DNA from: Mycolicibacterium sp. MU0050
GTDB lineage: Bacteria; Actinomycetota; Actinomycetes; Mycobacteriales; Mycobacteriaceae
Assembly (NCBI RefSeq): GCF_963378085.1
Contig: NZ_OY726395.1
Location: 186,001 to 250,000, forward strand
Length of the DNA: 64,000 nt
Direction: 5' to 3'
Position numbers and translations under genes: made by a program. Within the stretch, counting starts at the first letter, position 1; every line of letters starts with the position of its first letter. The notes under the pieces are model-generated. The model saw nothing but the letters and a program-made list of their open reading frames with translations, had not been told where the DNA came from and searched no databases. Positions 8,558-16,961 of this stretch are shown here, piece by piece.

Positions 8558-9137
8558 CCGGGTGGACGCCGAGTCCACGCAGGCAGAAATTCACCACGTG
8601 TTCGATGTCCCGGGGCTCGGGACGCTGCCCGGCGCCGAAGTAGCGCCGCATGGTGCCCGTGGCGCATTGGAACACCAATTCGGCGTCCGCCGGTGAACGT
8701 CCCAGCGCGGCAACGGGTTCGGCGAGCAGGTCACGCATCGGGGCCATGATCTCGCTGTTGGCGACGCTGCGGTTGGCCGAGGCCGACATCTGCGCGGTGG
8801 TCGCACGGCTGGTGCTCAGCAGGTTCGGGTCGGCCACCTGCTCCAGTACGCCCTCGACCCAGCGGGCGATCTTGCGCGCCGGATCGGACTCCTTGGCCAT
8901 CTGCCGTTGCAGCGAGGCCACCGTGAGCGCCACCCCACGCTCCATCACGGCCACGAACAGTTCGTCCTTGCTGGCGAAGTAGCGGTAGAAGGCCTTGTTC
9001 GACGAATTCGCGGCGGCGACGATGTCGCTGACCCGGGGCGTGGCGGGGGCCACCCGCTGCATCACCTCGACGGCGGCACCGACAATGCGCTCGACTTCCC
9101 CGACGGCGCCCTCGTCGGAAGCACTGCGTGCGGTCAT
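8547..9137 (-). CDS. TetR/AcrR-family transcriptional regulator
   Basis: A 196-residue one-component regulator. The N-terminal helix-turn-helix is recognisable (VSDIVAAANSSNKAFYRYFASKDELF, about 38-63), followed by an all-helical ligand-binding domain with no assignable ligand. It is convergent with the alkyl sulfatase gene and divergent from the histidine phosphatase gene, with a 93-bp spacer where its operator would be expected. Its target could be itself and the phosphatase gene. Confidence 0.9.
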   Translation of the reverse strand: MTARSASDEGAVGEVERIVGAAVEVMQRVAPATPRVSDIVAAANSSNKAFYRYFASKDELFVAVMERGVALTVASLQRQMAKESDPARKIARWVEGVLEQVADPNLLSTSRATTAQMSASANRSVANSEIMAPMRDLLAEPVAALGRSPADAELVFQCATGTMRRYFGAGQRPEPRDIEHVVNFCLRGLGVHPVRE

Positions 9138-9230
9138 GCCTGCTCACCACCCCTGCATCTGCGCCCACCCATGGGCCTTATCGTTGCACGGGCATACCAC
9201 TACTCGGGGATCCAGCGGAGGTTTACCGGA

Positions 9231-9842
9231 ATGCAACTGCTCTTGGTCCGGCATGCCCTGCCGAATCGCAGCGAACACGGTGAGGGGTCGGATCCCGAAC
9301 TGGCCGACGCCGGTTGGGAGCAGGCCCGGCGCCTGCCGGAGGCGCTGAGCCGCTATCCGGTGGCGCGCGTGATCAGCAGTCCGCAGCGGCGCGCCGTGCA
9401 GACGGCCGAACCGCTGGCCGCCGCCCGCGGCCTCGACATCGAGATCGAGCCGCGGCTGGCCGAGTACGACCGGGACATGCCCGGGTATGTGCCCATCGAG
9501 GAGGTCCGCAACGAACGTCCCGAGGACTGGGCCCGGATGTCCGACGGGCACCTGCCGGGCGCCGTCGACGAGGCCGAGTTCCGGGCCCGCATCGGCGCCG
9601 GACTCGCCGACATCGTCGCCACGTCCGACCACGAGGACACGGTCGCGGTGTTCAGCCACGGCGGCGTCATCAACGTCTTGCTGCATGAGATCTTGGGTAC
9701 GCGCCGGCTGCTGTCGTTTCCCATCGACTACGTGTCCGTGACACGGCTGCTGTTCTCGCGGACCGGCCGGGCCAGCGTGGCGGAGGTCAACGGGACCGAG
9801 CACGTCTGGGATTTGCTGCCGCGCAACCAGCGCCGCCGCTAG
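9231..9842 (+). CDS. histidine phosphatase family protein
   Basis: A 203-residue member of the phosphoglycerate-mutase-like superfamily. The catalytic LVRHALPN motif lies at residues 5-12 (His8 forms the phospho-enzyme), SSPQRRAVQTA supplies the second Arg, and FSHGGVINVLL carries the second His. The short SixA/CobC-like size suggests a phosphatase rather than a mutase. ATG at 9231 is preceded by GCGGAGG. Divergent from the TetR gene. Substrate unknown. Confidence 0.88.
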   Translation: MQLLLVRHALPNRSEHGEGSDPELADAGWEQARRLPEALSRYPVARVISSPQRRAVQTAEPLAAARGLDIEIEPRLAEYDRDMPGYVPIEEVRNERPEDWARMSDGHLPGAVDEAEFRARIGAGLADIVATSDHEDTVAVFSHGGVINVLLHEILGTRRLLSFPIDYVSVTRLLFSRTGRASVAEVNGTEHVWDLLPRNQRRR

Positions 9843-9861
9843 GCGACGCGGTCGGTCCGGG

Positions 9862-10200
9862 TCAGAGGCCTGTCCCGAACTTCCGGTTGAGCTTCGCCGC
9901 GCGCCGCAGCTGGAACATCCGCACCGCGCCGACGGCGACGGTGATCAGCCCCCCGGCTACCGCGGCGAACAGGATTGCGACCCCCAGCGGCAAGGTCCAG
10001 TGCCAGCCCAGGAAGGTGAACGCCGTCGACGCCGTGTTCTGCGCGATGAAGATCAGCAACACGATAAGGATCAGGAAACCCAAGATCAGCGCCGTCCAGA
10101 GGGCGGCGGCCTTGGTGAACTTCGTTTCGGCACCGGGTCCCGGCGGCGCCGCGGGCGGCGGGGTGTCGGGAGTCGGTGGCACAGTCGGTTCACTGCTCAT
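9862..10200 (-). CDS. LapA-domain (DUF1049) membrane protein
   Basis: A 112-residue protein with a proline-rich cytoplasmic N-terminus (about 1-27), a hydrophobic helix near 31-53, a second near 65-90 and a basic C-terminal tail (RRAAKLNRKFG). The layout matches the lipopolysaccharide-assembly-protein-A domain family, and its position next to proX matches M. tuberculosis Rv3760. The molecular role in mycobacteria is unknown. It is divergent from proX. Confidence 0.85.
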   Translation of the reverse strand: MSSEPTVPPTPDTPPPAAPPGPGAETKFTKAAALWTALILGFLILIVLLIFIAQNTASTAFTFLGWHWTLPLGVAILFAAVAGGLITVAVGAVRMFQLRRAAKLNRKFGTGL

Positions 10201-10243
10201 ACCGCCATCTTTGTCCTTTCTGGCAAAGAAGCAAACAGTTGTG

Positions 10244-10305
10244 CGGCGTGTTCACGCCGAGTCAAATGCTCCCGGATCGCCGAATCGGCGGATAGGGTCG
10301 GCCGA
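10244..10305 (+). promoter_or_regulatory. proX promoter region with inverted repeat
   Basis: A TAGGGT -10 box (10293-10298) is followed by 7 nt and the ATG of proX at 10306, so proX is probably read from a leaderless transcript. Upstream at 10244-10259 is a 7-bp perfect inverted repeat, CGGCGTG-TT-CACGCCG. It is placed where an activator or repressor could bind in the proX/lapA divergent spacer. Confidence 0.5.
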
Positions 10306-11244
10306 ATGACCACGCGGGCGGTTGCTGCGGTGCTGACTGTTGTCGTGGCCCTGCTGGCGAGCGCGTGCGGCAGTTCCAACCCGCTGGGCGGGGGCAGCGC
10401 ATCCGGTGACCTCAAGACGGTGGTGGTCGGTTCGGCCGACTTCCCCGAGTCGAAGATCATCGCCGAGATCTACGCCCAGGCATTGGAGGCCAACGGCTTC
10501 ACCGTGGGCCGCCAGTTCGGCATCGGCAGCCGGGAGACCTATATCCCGGCGCTGCAGGACTATTCGATCGACCTGGTGCCCGAATACACCGGCAACCTGC
10601 TGAACTACTTCGACCCCGAGGCCACCGCCACCACCCCGGAGGCGGTCGAGCTGGCGCTACACCGGGCGCTGCCGGGCGGGCTGGCCATGCTGACGCCGTC
10701 GCCGGCCGCCGACGTGGACACCGTCGCCGTCACCGCGGCGACGGCCGAACGCTGGAACCTCACGTCCATCGGCGACCTCGCGGCGCACTCCGCGGAGGTC
10801 AAGTTCGGTGCGCCCTCGGAGTTCCTCAGCCGCCGCGAGGGGTTGCCCGGTCTCAAGGAGATCTACGGCCTGGACATCGCGCCGCACAACTTCGTCGCGA
10901 TCAGCGACGGCGGGGGCCCGGCCACCGTCCGCGCGCTGGCCGACGGCACGGTGACCGCGGCCAACATCTTCTCCACCTCGCCGGCGATCGCCCAGCACAA
11001 CCTGGTGGTGCTCGCCGACCCGAAGAACAACTTCCCGGCCGCCAACGTGGTGCCGGTGGTCAGCGCGCAGAAGATGTCGGACGACCTCAAACGGATCCTC
11101 GACGGCGTCTCGGCCGCGCTGACCACGCAGGCCCTGATCGAACTGAACACCTCGGTCTCCGGCAACGCCGGCATCGATCCCGACGAGGCCGCCCGCAACT
11201 GGGTGCGCGACAACGGGTTCGATCAGCCGCTGCCCGGGCGGTGA
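10306..11244 (+). CDS. proX: glycine betaine/choline ABC transporter, binding lipoprotein
   Basis: A 312-residue OpuAC-family substrate-binding protein. A lipoprotein signal ends at the lipobox LLASAC, lipidated Cys21. The mature region begins with TVVVGSADFPESKIIAEIYAQALEANGF, typical of quaternary-ammonium-binding proteins. It captures compatible solutes outside the membrane for ProV/ProW/ProZ, encoded immediately downstream. The order proX-proV-proW-proZ equals M. tuberculosis Rv3759c-Rv3756c. Mature SBPs of this clade can also bind aromatic or polyphenol ligands, so the exact substrate is uncertain. Confidence 0.94.
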   Translation: MTTRAVAAVLTVVVALLASACGSSNPLGGGSASGDLKTVVVGSADFPESKIIAEIYAQALEANGFTVGRQFGIGSRETYIPALQDYSIDLVPEYTGNLLNYFDPEATATTPEAVELALHRALPGGLAMLTPSPAADVDTVAVTAATAERWNLTSIGDLAAHSAEVKFGAPSEFLSRREGLPGLKEIYGLDIAPHNFVAISDGGGPATVRALADGTVTAANIFSTSPAIAQHNLVVLADPKNNFPAANVVPVVSAQKMSDDLKRILDGVSAALTTQALIELNTSVSGNAGIDPDEAARNWVRDNGFDQPLPGR

Positions 11245-11251
11245 GCATCCC

Positions 11252-12364
11252 GTGATCCGGTTCGAGGACGTCACCAAGAAGTTCCCGGACGGCACCGTCG
11301 CCGTCGACCGGTTGAGCCTGGAGGTTCCCACCGGGACGCTGGCCGCGTTCGTCGGGCCGTCGGGGTGCGGCAAGACCACCTCGATGCGCATGATCAACCG
11401 GATGATCGAGCCGACCTCGGGCACGCTGCTGGTCGACGGCCGCGACGTCGCCACGGTGGATCCGGTCAAGCTGCGGCGCGGCATCGGCTACGTCATCCAG
11501 AGCGCCGGCCTGATGCCGCATCAGCGCGTCATCGACAACGTCGCCACCGTGCCGGTCCTGCAGGGCGAGTCCCGCCGCAAGGCCCGGCAGCAGGCCTACG
11601 AGGTGCTGGAGCGGGTCGGTCTGGATCCCAAGTTGGGCAAGCGGTATCCCGCGCAGCTCTCCGGCGGTCAGCAGCAGCGGGTGGGGGTGGCGCGGGCGCT
11701 GGCCGCCGACCCGCCGATCCTGTTGATGGACGAGCCGTTCAGCGCGGTCGACCCGGTGGTCCGTGACGAGCTGCAGGCCGAGATCCGGCGGCTGCAAGGC
11801 GAACTGAAGAAGACGGTCGTGTTCGTCACCCACGACATCGACGAGGCGCTCAAGCTGGGCGACCGGGTGGCGGTGTTCGGCCGCGGCGGCGTGCTGCAGC
11901 AGTACGACCCGCCGGCCCGGCTGCTGTCGAACCCGGCCAACGACTTCGTCGCGGGGTTCGTCGGCGCCGACCGCGGCTACCGCGGTCTGCAGTTCTTCGG
12001 CGCCACCGGCCTGCCGCTGCACGACCTGACGTCCGTCGGCGAGGACGGCGTCGAGGCATTGGCGCTCGAACCCGGGCAGTGGGCGCTGGTGACCAAGGCC
12101 GACGGCAGCCCGTACGCCTGGATCGACGCCGCGGGGGTGGCGCTGCGCCGGTCCGGAAAGTCGTTGTACGACAGCACCATTGCGGGCGGTTCGCTGCTGG
12201 GTCCGGAAGGGACGCTACGGCAGGCGCTGGACGCGGCGCTGTCCTCGCCGTCGGGTCTGGGGGTGGCCGTCGGGGCCGACGGCCGGGTCGCCGGCGGGGT
12301 GCGCGCCGAGGACGTGCTGGCCGCGCTGAGTGCCGCGCGCGAGCAGCGGCAGCGGCAGGGCTAG
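11252..12364 (+). CDS. proV: glycine betaine/choline ABC transporter, ATPase
   Basis: A 370-residue ABC ATPase. Walker A (GPSGCGKTT, around 34-42), a Q-loop, the signature LSGGQQQRV, Walker B (ILLMDEPFSAVD) and the switch His (VTHDIDEA) are all present. The last ~110 residues form an OpuCA-type C-terminal extension with CBS-like sequence, usually linked to ionic-strength sensing. It starts with GTG 7 nt after proX and energises the import of compatible solutes. Confidence 0.95.
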   Translation: MIRFEDVTKKFPDGTVAVDRLSLEVPTGTLAAFVGPSGCGKTTSMRMINRMIEPTSGTLLVDGRDVATVDPVKLRRGIGYVIQSAGLMPHQRVIDNVATVPVLQGESRRKARQQAYEVLERVGLDPKLGKRYPAQLSGGQQQRVGVARALAADPPILLMDEPFSAVDPVVRDELQAEIRRLQGELKKTVVFVTHDIDEALKLGDRVAVFGRGGVLQQYDPPARLLSNPANDFVAGFVGADRGYRGLQFFGATGLPLHDLTSVGEDGVEALALEPGQWALVTKADGSPYAWIDAAGVALRRSGKSLYDSTIAGGSLLGPEGTLRQALDAALSSPSGLGVAVGADGRVAGGVRAEDVLAALSAAREQRQRQG

Positions 12365-12366
12365 CC

Positions 12367-13041
12367 GTGCGTTACCTGCTGACCCACCTCGACGACGCCT
12401 GGGCGCTGACGGTGGTGCACCTGCGGCTGTCGCTGATCCCGATCGTGTTGGGCCTGCTGATCGCGGTACCGCTCGGCGCGCTGGTGCAGCGCACCACCAC
12501 CTGGCGACGGCTGACCACGGTGACCGCCAGCATCATCTTCACCATCCCGTCGCTGGCGCTGTTCGTGGTGTTGCCGTTGATCATTCCCACGCGCATCCTC
12601 GACGAGGCGAACGTCATCGTCGCCCTCACGCTCTACACCGCGGCGCTGCTGGTGCGCGCCGTCCCGGAGGCGCTGGACGCGGTGCCCGCACACGTGCGCG
12701 ACGCGGCCACCGCCGTCGGCTACCGCCGTGTCACGCAGCTGCTCAAAGTGGAGCTGCCGCTGGCGATTCCGGTGCTGGTCGCGAGCCTGCGGGTGGTGGC
12801 GGTGACCAACATCTCGATGGTGTCGGTGGGTTCGGTGATCGGCATCGGCGGCCTGGGCACCTGGTTCACCGAGGGCTATCAGGCCGACAAGAGCGATCAG
12901 ATCGTTGCCGGCATCGTCGCGATCTTCGTACTGGCCGTCGTCGTCGACGCGCTGATCATGCTGGCGGGCCGGGCCATCACGCCGTGGGCGCGGGCCACCC
13001 GCGCGCCCCGCCGCCTGGTCCGCAGCGGGGGCGGCGGATGA
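12367..13041 (+). CDS. proW: glycine betaine/choline ABC transporter, permease
   Basis: A 224-residue permease with about five to six transmembrane helices and the coupling-loop motif of the family (VRDAATAVGYRRVTQLLKVELP, about 108-129). The GTG start is 2 nt after the proV stop. The final codons overlap the proZ start (ATGA), so the two permease subunits are translationally coupled. With ProZ it forms the transmembrane channel. Confidence 0.93.
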   Translation: MRYLLTHLDDAWALTVVHLRLSLIPIVLGLLIAVPLGALVQRTTTWRRLTTVTASIIFTIPSLALFVVLPLIIPTRILDEANVIVALTLYTAALLVRAVPEALDAVPAHVRDAATAVGYRRVTQLLKVELPLAIPVLVASLRVVAVTNISMVSVGSVIGIGGLGTWFTEGYQADKSDQIVAGIVAIFVLAVVVDALIMLAGRAITPWARATRAPRRLVRSGGGG

Positions 13042-13820
13042 ACTTCCTGTCCGATGCGCTGTCGTTCATCTTCACCGCCGCCAACTGGGCCGGCCCGGCG
13101 GGCATGGCTGCCCGCACGTTCGAGCACCTGCAGTACACGGTGCTCGCGCTGCTGTTCTCCGTGCTGATCGCCGTGCCGCTGGGGATGGTGATCGGTCACA
13201 CCGGCCGCGGCACCTTCCTGGTGGTCAGCGGCGTCAACGCGCTGCGGGCGCTGCCCACCCTGGGCGTGCTGCTGCTGGGGGTGTTGTTGTGGGGCCTGGG
13301 GCTGGTGCCGCCGACCGTCGCGCTGATGCTGCTGGGCATCCCGCCGCTGCTGGCCGGCACCTACGCGGGCATCGCCAACGTGGACGCCGCCGTCGTCGAT
13401 GCGGCGCGGGCGATGGGGATGACCGAGCGGCGGGTCCTGCTGCGCGTCGAGACCCCCATCGCGCTGCCGCTGATCCTCGGCGGGCTGCGCACCGCGACCC
13501 TGCAGATCGTGGCCACCGCCACGGTGGCCGCCTACGCCAGCCTCGGCGGGCTGGGCCGCTACCTGATCGACGGCATCAAGATGCGGCAGTTCCACATCGC
13601 GCTGGTGGGTGCCCTGCTGGTCACCGCGCTGGCGCTGATCCTCGACGCCGCCTGCGCGTTGGCGGTGTGGTTGTCGGTGCCCGGATCCGGCCGGCTGCGG
13701 CGGTTCGGCGGGCGGATGCCGCAGCCGTTGCTGAGCGACGAGGTGGCCCTGGAGTCCGGGGAACCGGACCGGTTTGTCGCTGACCGGACTACGCGGCGAC
13801 CACCTCGTCGCTTACGGTAG
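13038..13820 (+). CDS. proZ: glycine betaine/choline ABC transporter, permease
   Basis: A 260-residue permease paralogous to ProW, with six predicted helices and the coupling motif VVDAARAMGMTERRVLLRVETPIALP. It starts at the ATGA overlap with proW and completes the proXVWZ operon. The C-terminal ~35 residues (after SGRLRRFGG) are polar and cytoplasmic. The gene's last bases overlap the promoter of the following gene. Confidence 0.93.
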   Translation: MNFLSDALSFIFTAANWAGPAGMAARTFEHLQYTVLALLFSVLIAVPLGMVIGHTGRGTFLVVSGVNALRALPTLGVLLLGVLLWGLGLVPPTVALMLLGIPPLLAGTYAGIANVDAAVVDAARAMGMTERRVLLRVETPIALPLILGGLRTATLQIVATATVAAYASLGGLGRYLIDGIKMRQFHIALVGALLVTALALILDAACALAVWLSVPGSGRLRRFGGRMPQPLLSDEVALESGEPDRFVADRTTRRPPRRLR

Positions 13821-13824
13821 ACGC

Positions 13825-14418
13825 GTGACTGCTCCCGACAAGACGAAGGACAGCGCCTGGCCGGCGATCCTGACCTGGCGCGCCCACGACCTCCCTCGGA
13901 TGGAGTCGGTGCGGATCGCCCTGTCCGGCAACCGCATCAAAGCCAACGGCCGCATCGTGTCGGCGGCAACCGACAAGTTCCCCGCGTTCGGCGCCTCCTA
14001 CGACCTGGTGACCGACGAGTCGGGAGCCACCAAGCGGCTGTCCATGTCGGTCACGCTGGCCGAGCGGGAGCGGCAACTGTCGATCGCGCGCGACGAGGAG
14101 AACATGTGGCTGGTGCAGGACCACACCGGTCAGACCTCCCGGGCCGCGTTCGACGGCGCGCTGGACGTGGACGTGGTCTTCAGCCCGTTCTTCAACGCGC
14201 TGCCGATCCGACGCACGGGGCTGCACCGCCGCAAGGATTCGGTGACGCTGCCGGTGGTCTACGTGTGGTTGCCGGAGCTCAGGGTGGAGCCGGTGACCAT
14301 CGGCTATAGCAGCGGCGGCGACGGCATCAAGCTGCGCTCACCGGTCTCGCAGACCACCATCACCGTCGACGACGAGGGCTTCCCTATCGACTATCCGGGC
14401 CTGGCAGAGCGGATCTGA
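13825..14418 (+). CDS. conserved mycobacterial protein (Rv3755c-like)
   Basis: A 197-residue soluble protein made mostly of beta-strands, with a putative glycolipid-binding-like pattern of alternating hydrophobic and charged residues ([40 protein letters not shown]). Its position between proZ and tyrA matches M. tuberculosis Rv3755c. The GTG start at 13825 lies 7 nt after a TACGGT box (13813-13818), which argues for a leaderless transcript separate from proZ. Its 3' end overlaps the convergent tyrA by 35 bp. The family resembles DUF1794/putative glycolipid-binding proteins, but no function is established. Confidence 0.85.
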   Translation: MTAPDKTKDSAWPAILTWRAHDLPRMESVRIALSGNRIKANGRIVSAATDKFPAFGASYDLVTDESGATKRLSMSVTLAERERQLSIARDEENMWLVQDHTGQTSRAAFDGALDVDVVFSPFFNALPIRRTGLHRRKDSVTLPVVYVWLPELRVEPVTIGYSSGGDGIKLRSPVSQTTITVDDEGFPIDYPGLAERI

Positions 14419-15340
14419 TCACCCAGCCGCCGCGCCCCGACGCGGCGAGCGTGTCGCGCCAGTCCTCCTCGCCGATCACGATCCCGACCGTGTTGGGACG
14501 CGTGAAGCTGTCATAGCGGGTGCGCGCGGCGTGCCCCGCCTCGACCAATTCGGCCACCGAGCCGCCGTCGGCCAGCGCACGCCGAGTTTCGGTCAACAGC
14601 TCGATGGTGCGGTCCAGCAGCGGCAGCAGCTCCGGGCCGTTGGTTTCGCACATCGCCCGCACCAGATCCGGGGCGGTGGCCGCAACCCGGGTGCCGTCGC
14701 GGAAGGAGCCGGCGGCCAGCGCGAAGGCCAGCGGCACGTCGGAGGCGATGATCGCCATGGCCTCGGCGGTCAGATGCGGCAGATGCGAGATGGCGGCCGC
14801 CGCGGCGTCGTGTTCGTCGGACCGGGCCGGCACCACGAACGAGCCGCAGTCCAGCGCCAGGTGCATCACCTGCGACCAGACGTGCGGGTCCACGTGATCG
14901 TCGACCGACACCACCCAGGGGGCGTCGATGAAGAGCCGGCCGGTGCCCGCGGCCCAGCCCGAGAACGCGGTGCCGGCCATCGGGTGTCCGCCGACGTAGC
15001 GGTCCAGCAGGCCGGCCTCCCGGACCCCGTCGAGCACCGCGGACTTGACGCTGATGACGTCGGTGAGGGGATTGTCCGGGGCGATCTCGGCGACGTGGGT
15101 CAGCATCGTGGGCAGCGCCGGCATGGGGACCGCCACCACGATCAGAGCACCGGTCTCGGCGGCGCGGACCAGCGTGGCGTCGATGTCGGCGGAGGCGTCG
15201 AAGCCGTCGGCGGTGGCGGCCTGGACGCCGTCGATCGACCGGTTGTAACCGAACACGGTGCGGCCCGCGTTCGCCGCGGCGCGCAGCAATGAGCCGCCGA
15301 TGAGACCGAGACCCAGGACGCAGACGGGGGTGGCTGTCAC
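14384..15340 (-). CDS. tyrA: prephenate dehydrogenase
   Basis: A 318-residue NAD-dependent dehydrogenase that converts prephenate to 4-hydroxyphenylpyruvate in tyrosine synthesis. The Rossmann loop GLGLIGGS (10-17) is clear. The catalytic region [16 protein letters not shown] is present, as is the helical dimerisation half with [12 protein letters not shown]. It lacks the C-terminal ACT domain of some homologues, in keeping with about 300-residue mycobacterial enzymes (Rv3754). It is divergent from the tadA-associated gene and convergent with the Rv3755c-like gene. Confidence 0.94.
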   Translation of the reverse strand: MTATPVCVLGLGLIGGSLLRAAANAGRTVFGYNRSIDGVQAATADGFDASADIDATLVRAAETGALIVVAVPMPALPTMLTHVAEIAPDNPLTDVISVKSAVLDGVREAGLLDRYVGGHPMAGTAFSGWAAGTGRLFIDAPWVVSVDDHVDPHVWSQVMHLALDCGSFVVPARSDEHDAAAAAISHLPHLTAEAMAIIASDVPLAFALAAGSFRDGTRVAATAPDLVRAMCETNGPELLPLLDRTIELLTETRRALADGGSVAELVEAGHAARTRYDSFTRPNTVGIVIGEEDWRDTLAASGRGGWVIRSALPGPDSR

Positions 15341-15419
15341 GCTGTCCAGATTGGCATACCGGCGGCGCGGGTACCGATCGCCTGGTCAACCGGTAGGTCT
15401 GGGACTACCGTTAGCCCGC

Positions 15420-15944
15420 ATGGGACCCCAGCGGTCGAAGCAGGAAGTACCCACCGAAGCCGGCGCCCCGGACGGCTTCGGTGTCGCAGTGGTGCGCGAG
15501 GACGGCCGCTGGCGGTGCACGGCGCTGCGCGCGCGGGCGCTGAGCAGCCTCACCGCGGCCGAGACCGAGCTGTGCGAACTGCGCAGCGCGGGTGCGGTGT
15601 TCGGGCTGCTCGACATCGACGACGAGTTCTTCATCGTGATGCGCCCGGCCCCCGGCGGCACCCGGATGCTGCTGTCGGATGCCACCGCGGCGCTCGACTA
15701 CGACATCGCGTCCGAGGCGCTGGACAACCTGGACGCCGAGATCGACGACGACGACCTCGAGGATTCCGATCCGTTCGCCGAGGGCGACCTGGCGGTGCTG
15801 TCCGATCTGGGCCTGCACGAGGACGTGCTCAGCGCGATCCTGGCCGAGACCGACCTGTACGCCGACGAGCAGATCACCAGCATCGCCCGCGAGATGGGCT
15901 TCGCCGACGAGCTGTCGGCGGTGCTGGACAAACTGTCTCGGTGA
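15420..15944 (+). CDS. tRNA adenosine deaminase-associated protein (Rv3753c-like)
   Basis: A 174-residue acidic protein with a mixed alpha/beta N-terminal half and a cluster of Asp/Glu (EIDDDDLEDSDPFAEGD, about 107-123), then a helical tail. This family almost always precedes tadA in actinobacteria and is named for that linkage; no activity is known. The ATG at 15420 sits 8 nt after TACCGT (15406-15411), suggesting a leaderless start. Its TGA overlaps the GTG of tadA by 4 bp, so the pair is co-translated. Confidence 0.88.
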   Translation: MGPQRSKQEVPTEAGAPDGFGVAVVREDGRWRCTALRARALSSLTAAETELCELRSAGAVFGLLDIDDEFFIVMRPAPGGTRMLLSDATAALDYDIASEALDNLDAEIDDDDLEDSDPFAEGDLAVLSDLGLHEDVLSAILAETDLYADEQITSIAREMGFADELSAVLDKLSR

Positions 15945-16402
15945 GCGGCGTCCCCGACGACGAGTCGCTGATCCGGGCGGCGTTGGCGGCGGCGCGGACG
16001 GCCGGCCCGCGCGACGTCCCGATCGGTGCCGTCGTCGTCTCCGCCGATGGGGTGGAGCTGGCCCGGGCGGCCAACGCCCGCGAGGCGGCCGGCGACCCGA
16101 CTGCGCACGCCGAGATCCTGGCGCTGCGGGCGGCCGCCGGCGTGCTGGGGGACGGCTGGCGGCTCGAAGGCGCGACCCTGGCGGTCACCGTCGAGCCGTG
16201 CACGATGTGCGCCGGTGCACTCGTGATGGCCCGGGTGGCGCGGGTGGTGTTCGGCGCCTGGGAGCCCAAGACCGGGGCGGTGGGCTCGCTGTGGGATGTG
16301 GTGCGCGACCGCCGGCTGACGCATCGTCCGCAGGTGCGCGGCGGCATCCTGGCCGAGCAGTGCGCGGCCCCGCTGGAGGAATTTTTCGCCCGCCAGCGGT
16401 GA
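15941..16402 (+). CDS. tadA: tRNA-specific adenosine deaminase
   Basis: A 153-residue cytidine/deoxycytidylate-deaminase-fold enzyme that makes inosine at the wobble position of tRNA-Arg(ACG). Zinc ligands His56 and Cys87/Cys90 (PCTMC) and catalytic Glu58 (HAE) are all visible. The GTG start overlaps the stop of the preceding gene (GTGA). Length is normal for TadA. It is the last protein gene before the tRNA-Ser that opens the variable region. Confidence 0.95.
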   Translation: MSGVPDDESLIRAALAAARTAGPRDVPIGAVVVSADGVELARAANAREAAGDPTAHAEILALRAAAGVLGDGWRLEGATLAVTVEPCTMCAGALVMARVARVVFGAWEPKTGAVGSLWDVVRDRRLTHRPQVRGGILAEQCAAPLEEFFARQR

Positions 16403-16420
16403 GCCGCCTGGACACCTCTG

Positions 16421-16488
16421 CCGCGACCGTGCATGTCTCCGGCTGACACACCGACACTTTCTCGTAGTCTGCGCCCGCTCGACACGGT
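16421..16488. repeat. dispersed 68-bp intergenic repeat, degenerate copy
   Basis: This stretch aligns over its whole length, with one gap, to 30523-30590 (for example CCGCGAsCGTGC at the left, GTCTGCGC and CGCTCG at the right). The other copy has 11-bp terminal inverted arms; here the arms are degenerate. It lies just downstream of the tadA stop. The rest of the spacer, 16489-16685, contains no convincing gene. Confidence 0.6.
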
Positions 16489-16685
16489 GCTCACGGCAAC
16501 CAAGGTGCATCAGGGCCTGGCGAAGGACCCGCGGCGCCGAGGCCCCGCTGTGCCGAGATTGCGCTCAGGGTCGCACCGCGGCCACCGGCACAGCCCTGGT
16601 GCTGATCTCGGCGTAGAAACGGGACTTGACGCTGGCCACCGCCGCGATTATGGCCAGTGGGACCTCGGCCGGTAAGCTGCCACAC

Positions 16686-16776
16686 GGTGGCGTGTCCGAG
16701 CGGCCTAAGGAGCACGCCTCGAAAGCGTGTGTGGAGTAACCCTCCACCGTGGGTTCAAATCCCACCGCCACCGCCA
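16686..16776 (+). tRNA. tRNA-Ser(CGA)
   Basis: A type II tRNA with acceptor arms GGTGGCG/CGCCACC, anticodon loop CTCGAAA (anticodon CGA), a long variable arm (GTGGAGTAACCCTCCAC region), the T-loop GTTCAAAT and an encoded CCA at 16774-16776. TAAGCT at 16673-16678 is a plausible -10 box. The gene marks the left edge of a variable region whose right edge is another tRNA-Ser. Confidence 0.96.
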
Positions 16777-16813
16777 AAGCCCGCCGCCTGCGAATGCAGG
16801 TGGGGGGCTTTTT
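16777..16813 (+). terminator. intrinsic terminator after tRNA-Ser
   Basis: A GC-rich hairpin (AAGCCC..CCTGC, loop GAAT, GCAGG..GGGCTT) is followed by a run of T ending at 16813. It follows the tRNA CCA end directly and is the clearest factor-independent terminator in the window. Confidence 0.85.
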
Positions 16814-16961
16814 CAATGCGTGGACTTCACGAGGTGGCCCGGGGCGCGTGGCGGTATCCCTGCAACGCAGGTAGCCGAGTACGCGTGGCCGCGGTCTGGG
16901 AGCCGACGAGCATCGGTGCTGCGCCGGCCGGCGCGAGACCACCCACACCCAGGAGCACGCG

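Noticed and set aside
15387..15398. AACCGGTAGGT, similar to the 3462-3477 operator
   Set aside because: The flanks do not continue the palindrome, so a shared regulator cannot be argued.
16565..16680. A short minus-strand peptide-like sequence before tRNA-Ser (ending KSRFYAEISTRAVPVAAVRP)
   Set aside because: Looks protein-like, but has no start codon with a ribosome site before the tRNA gene; possibly a gene remnant, not supportable.
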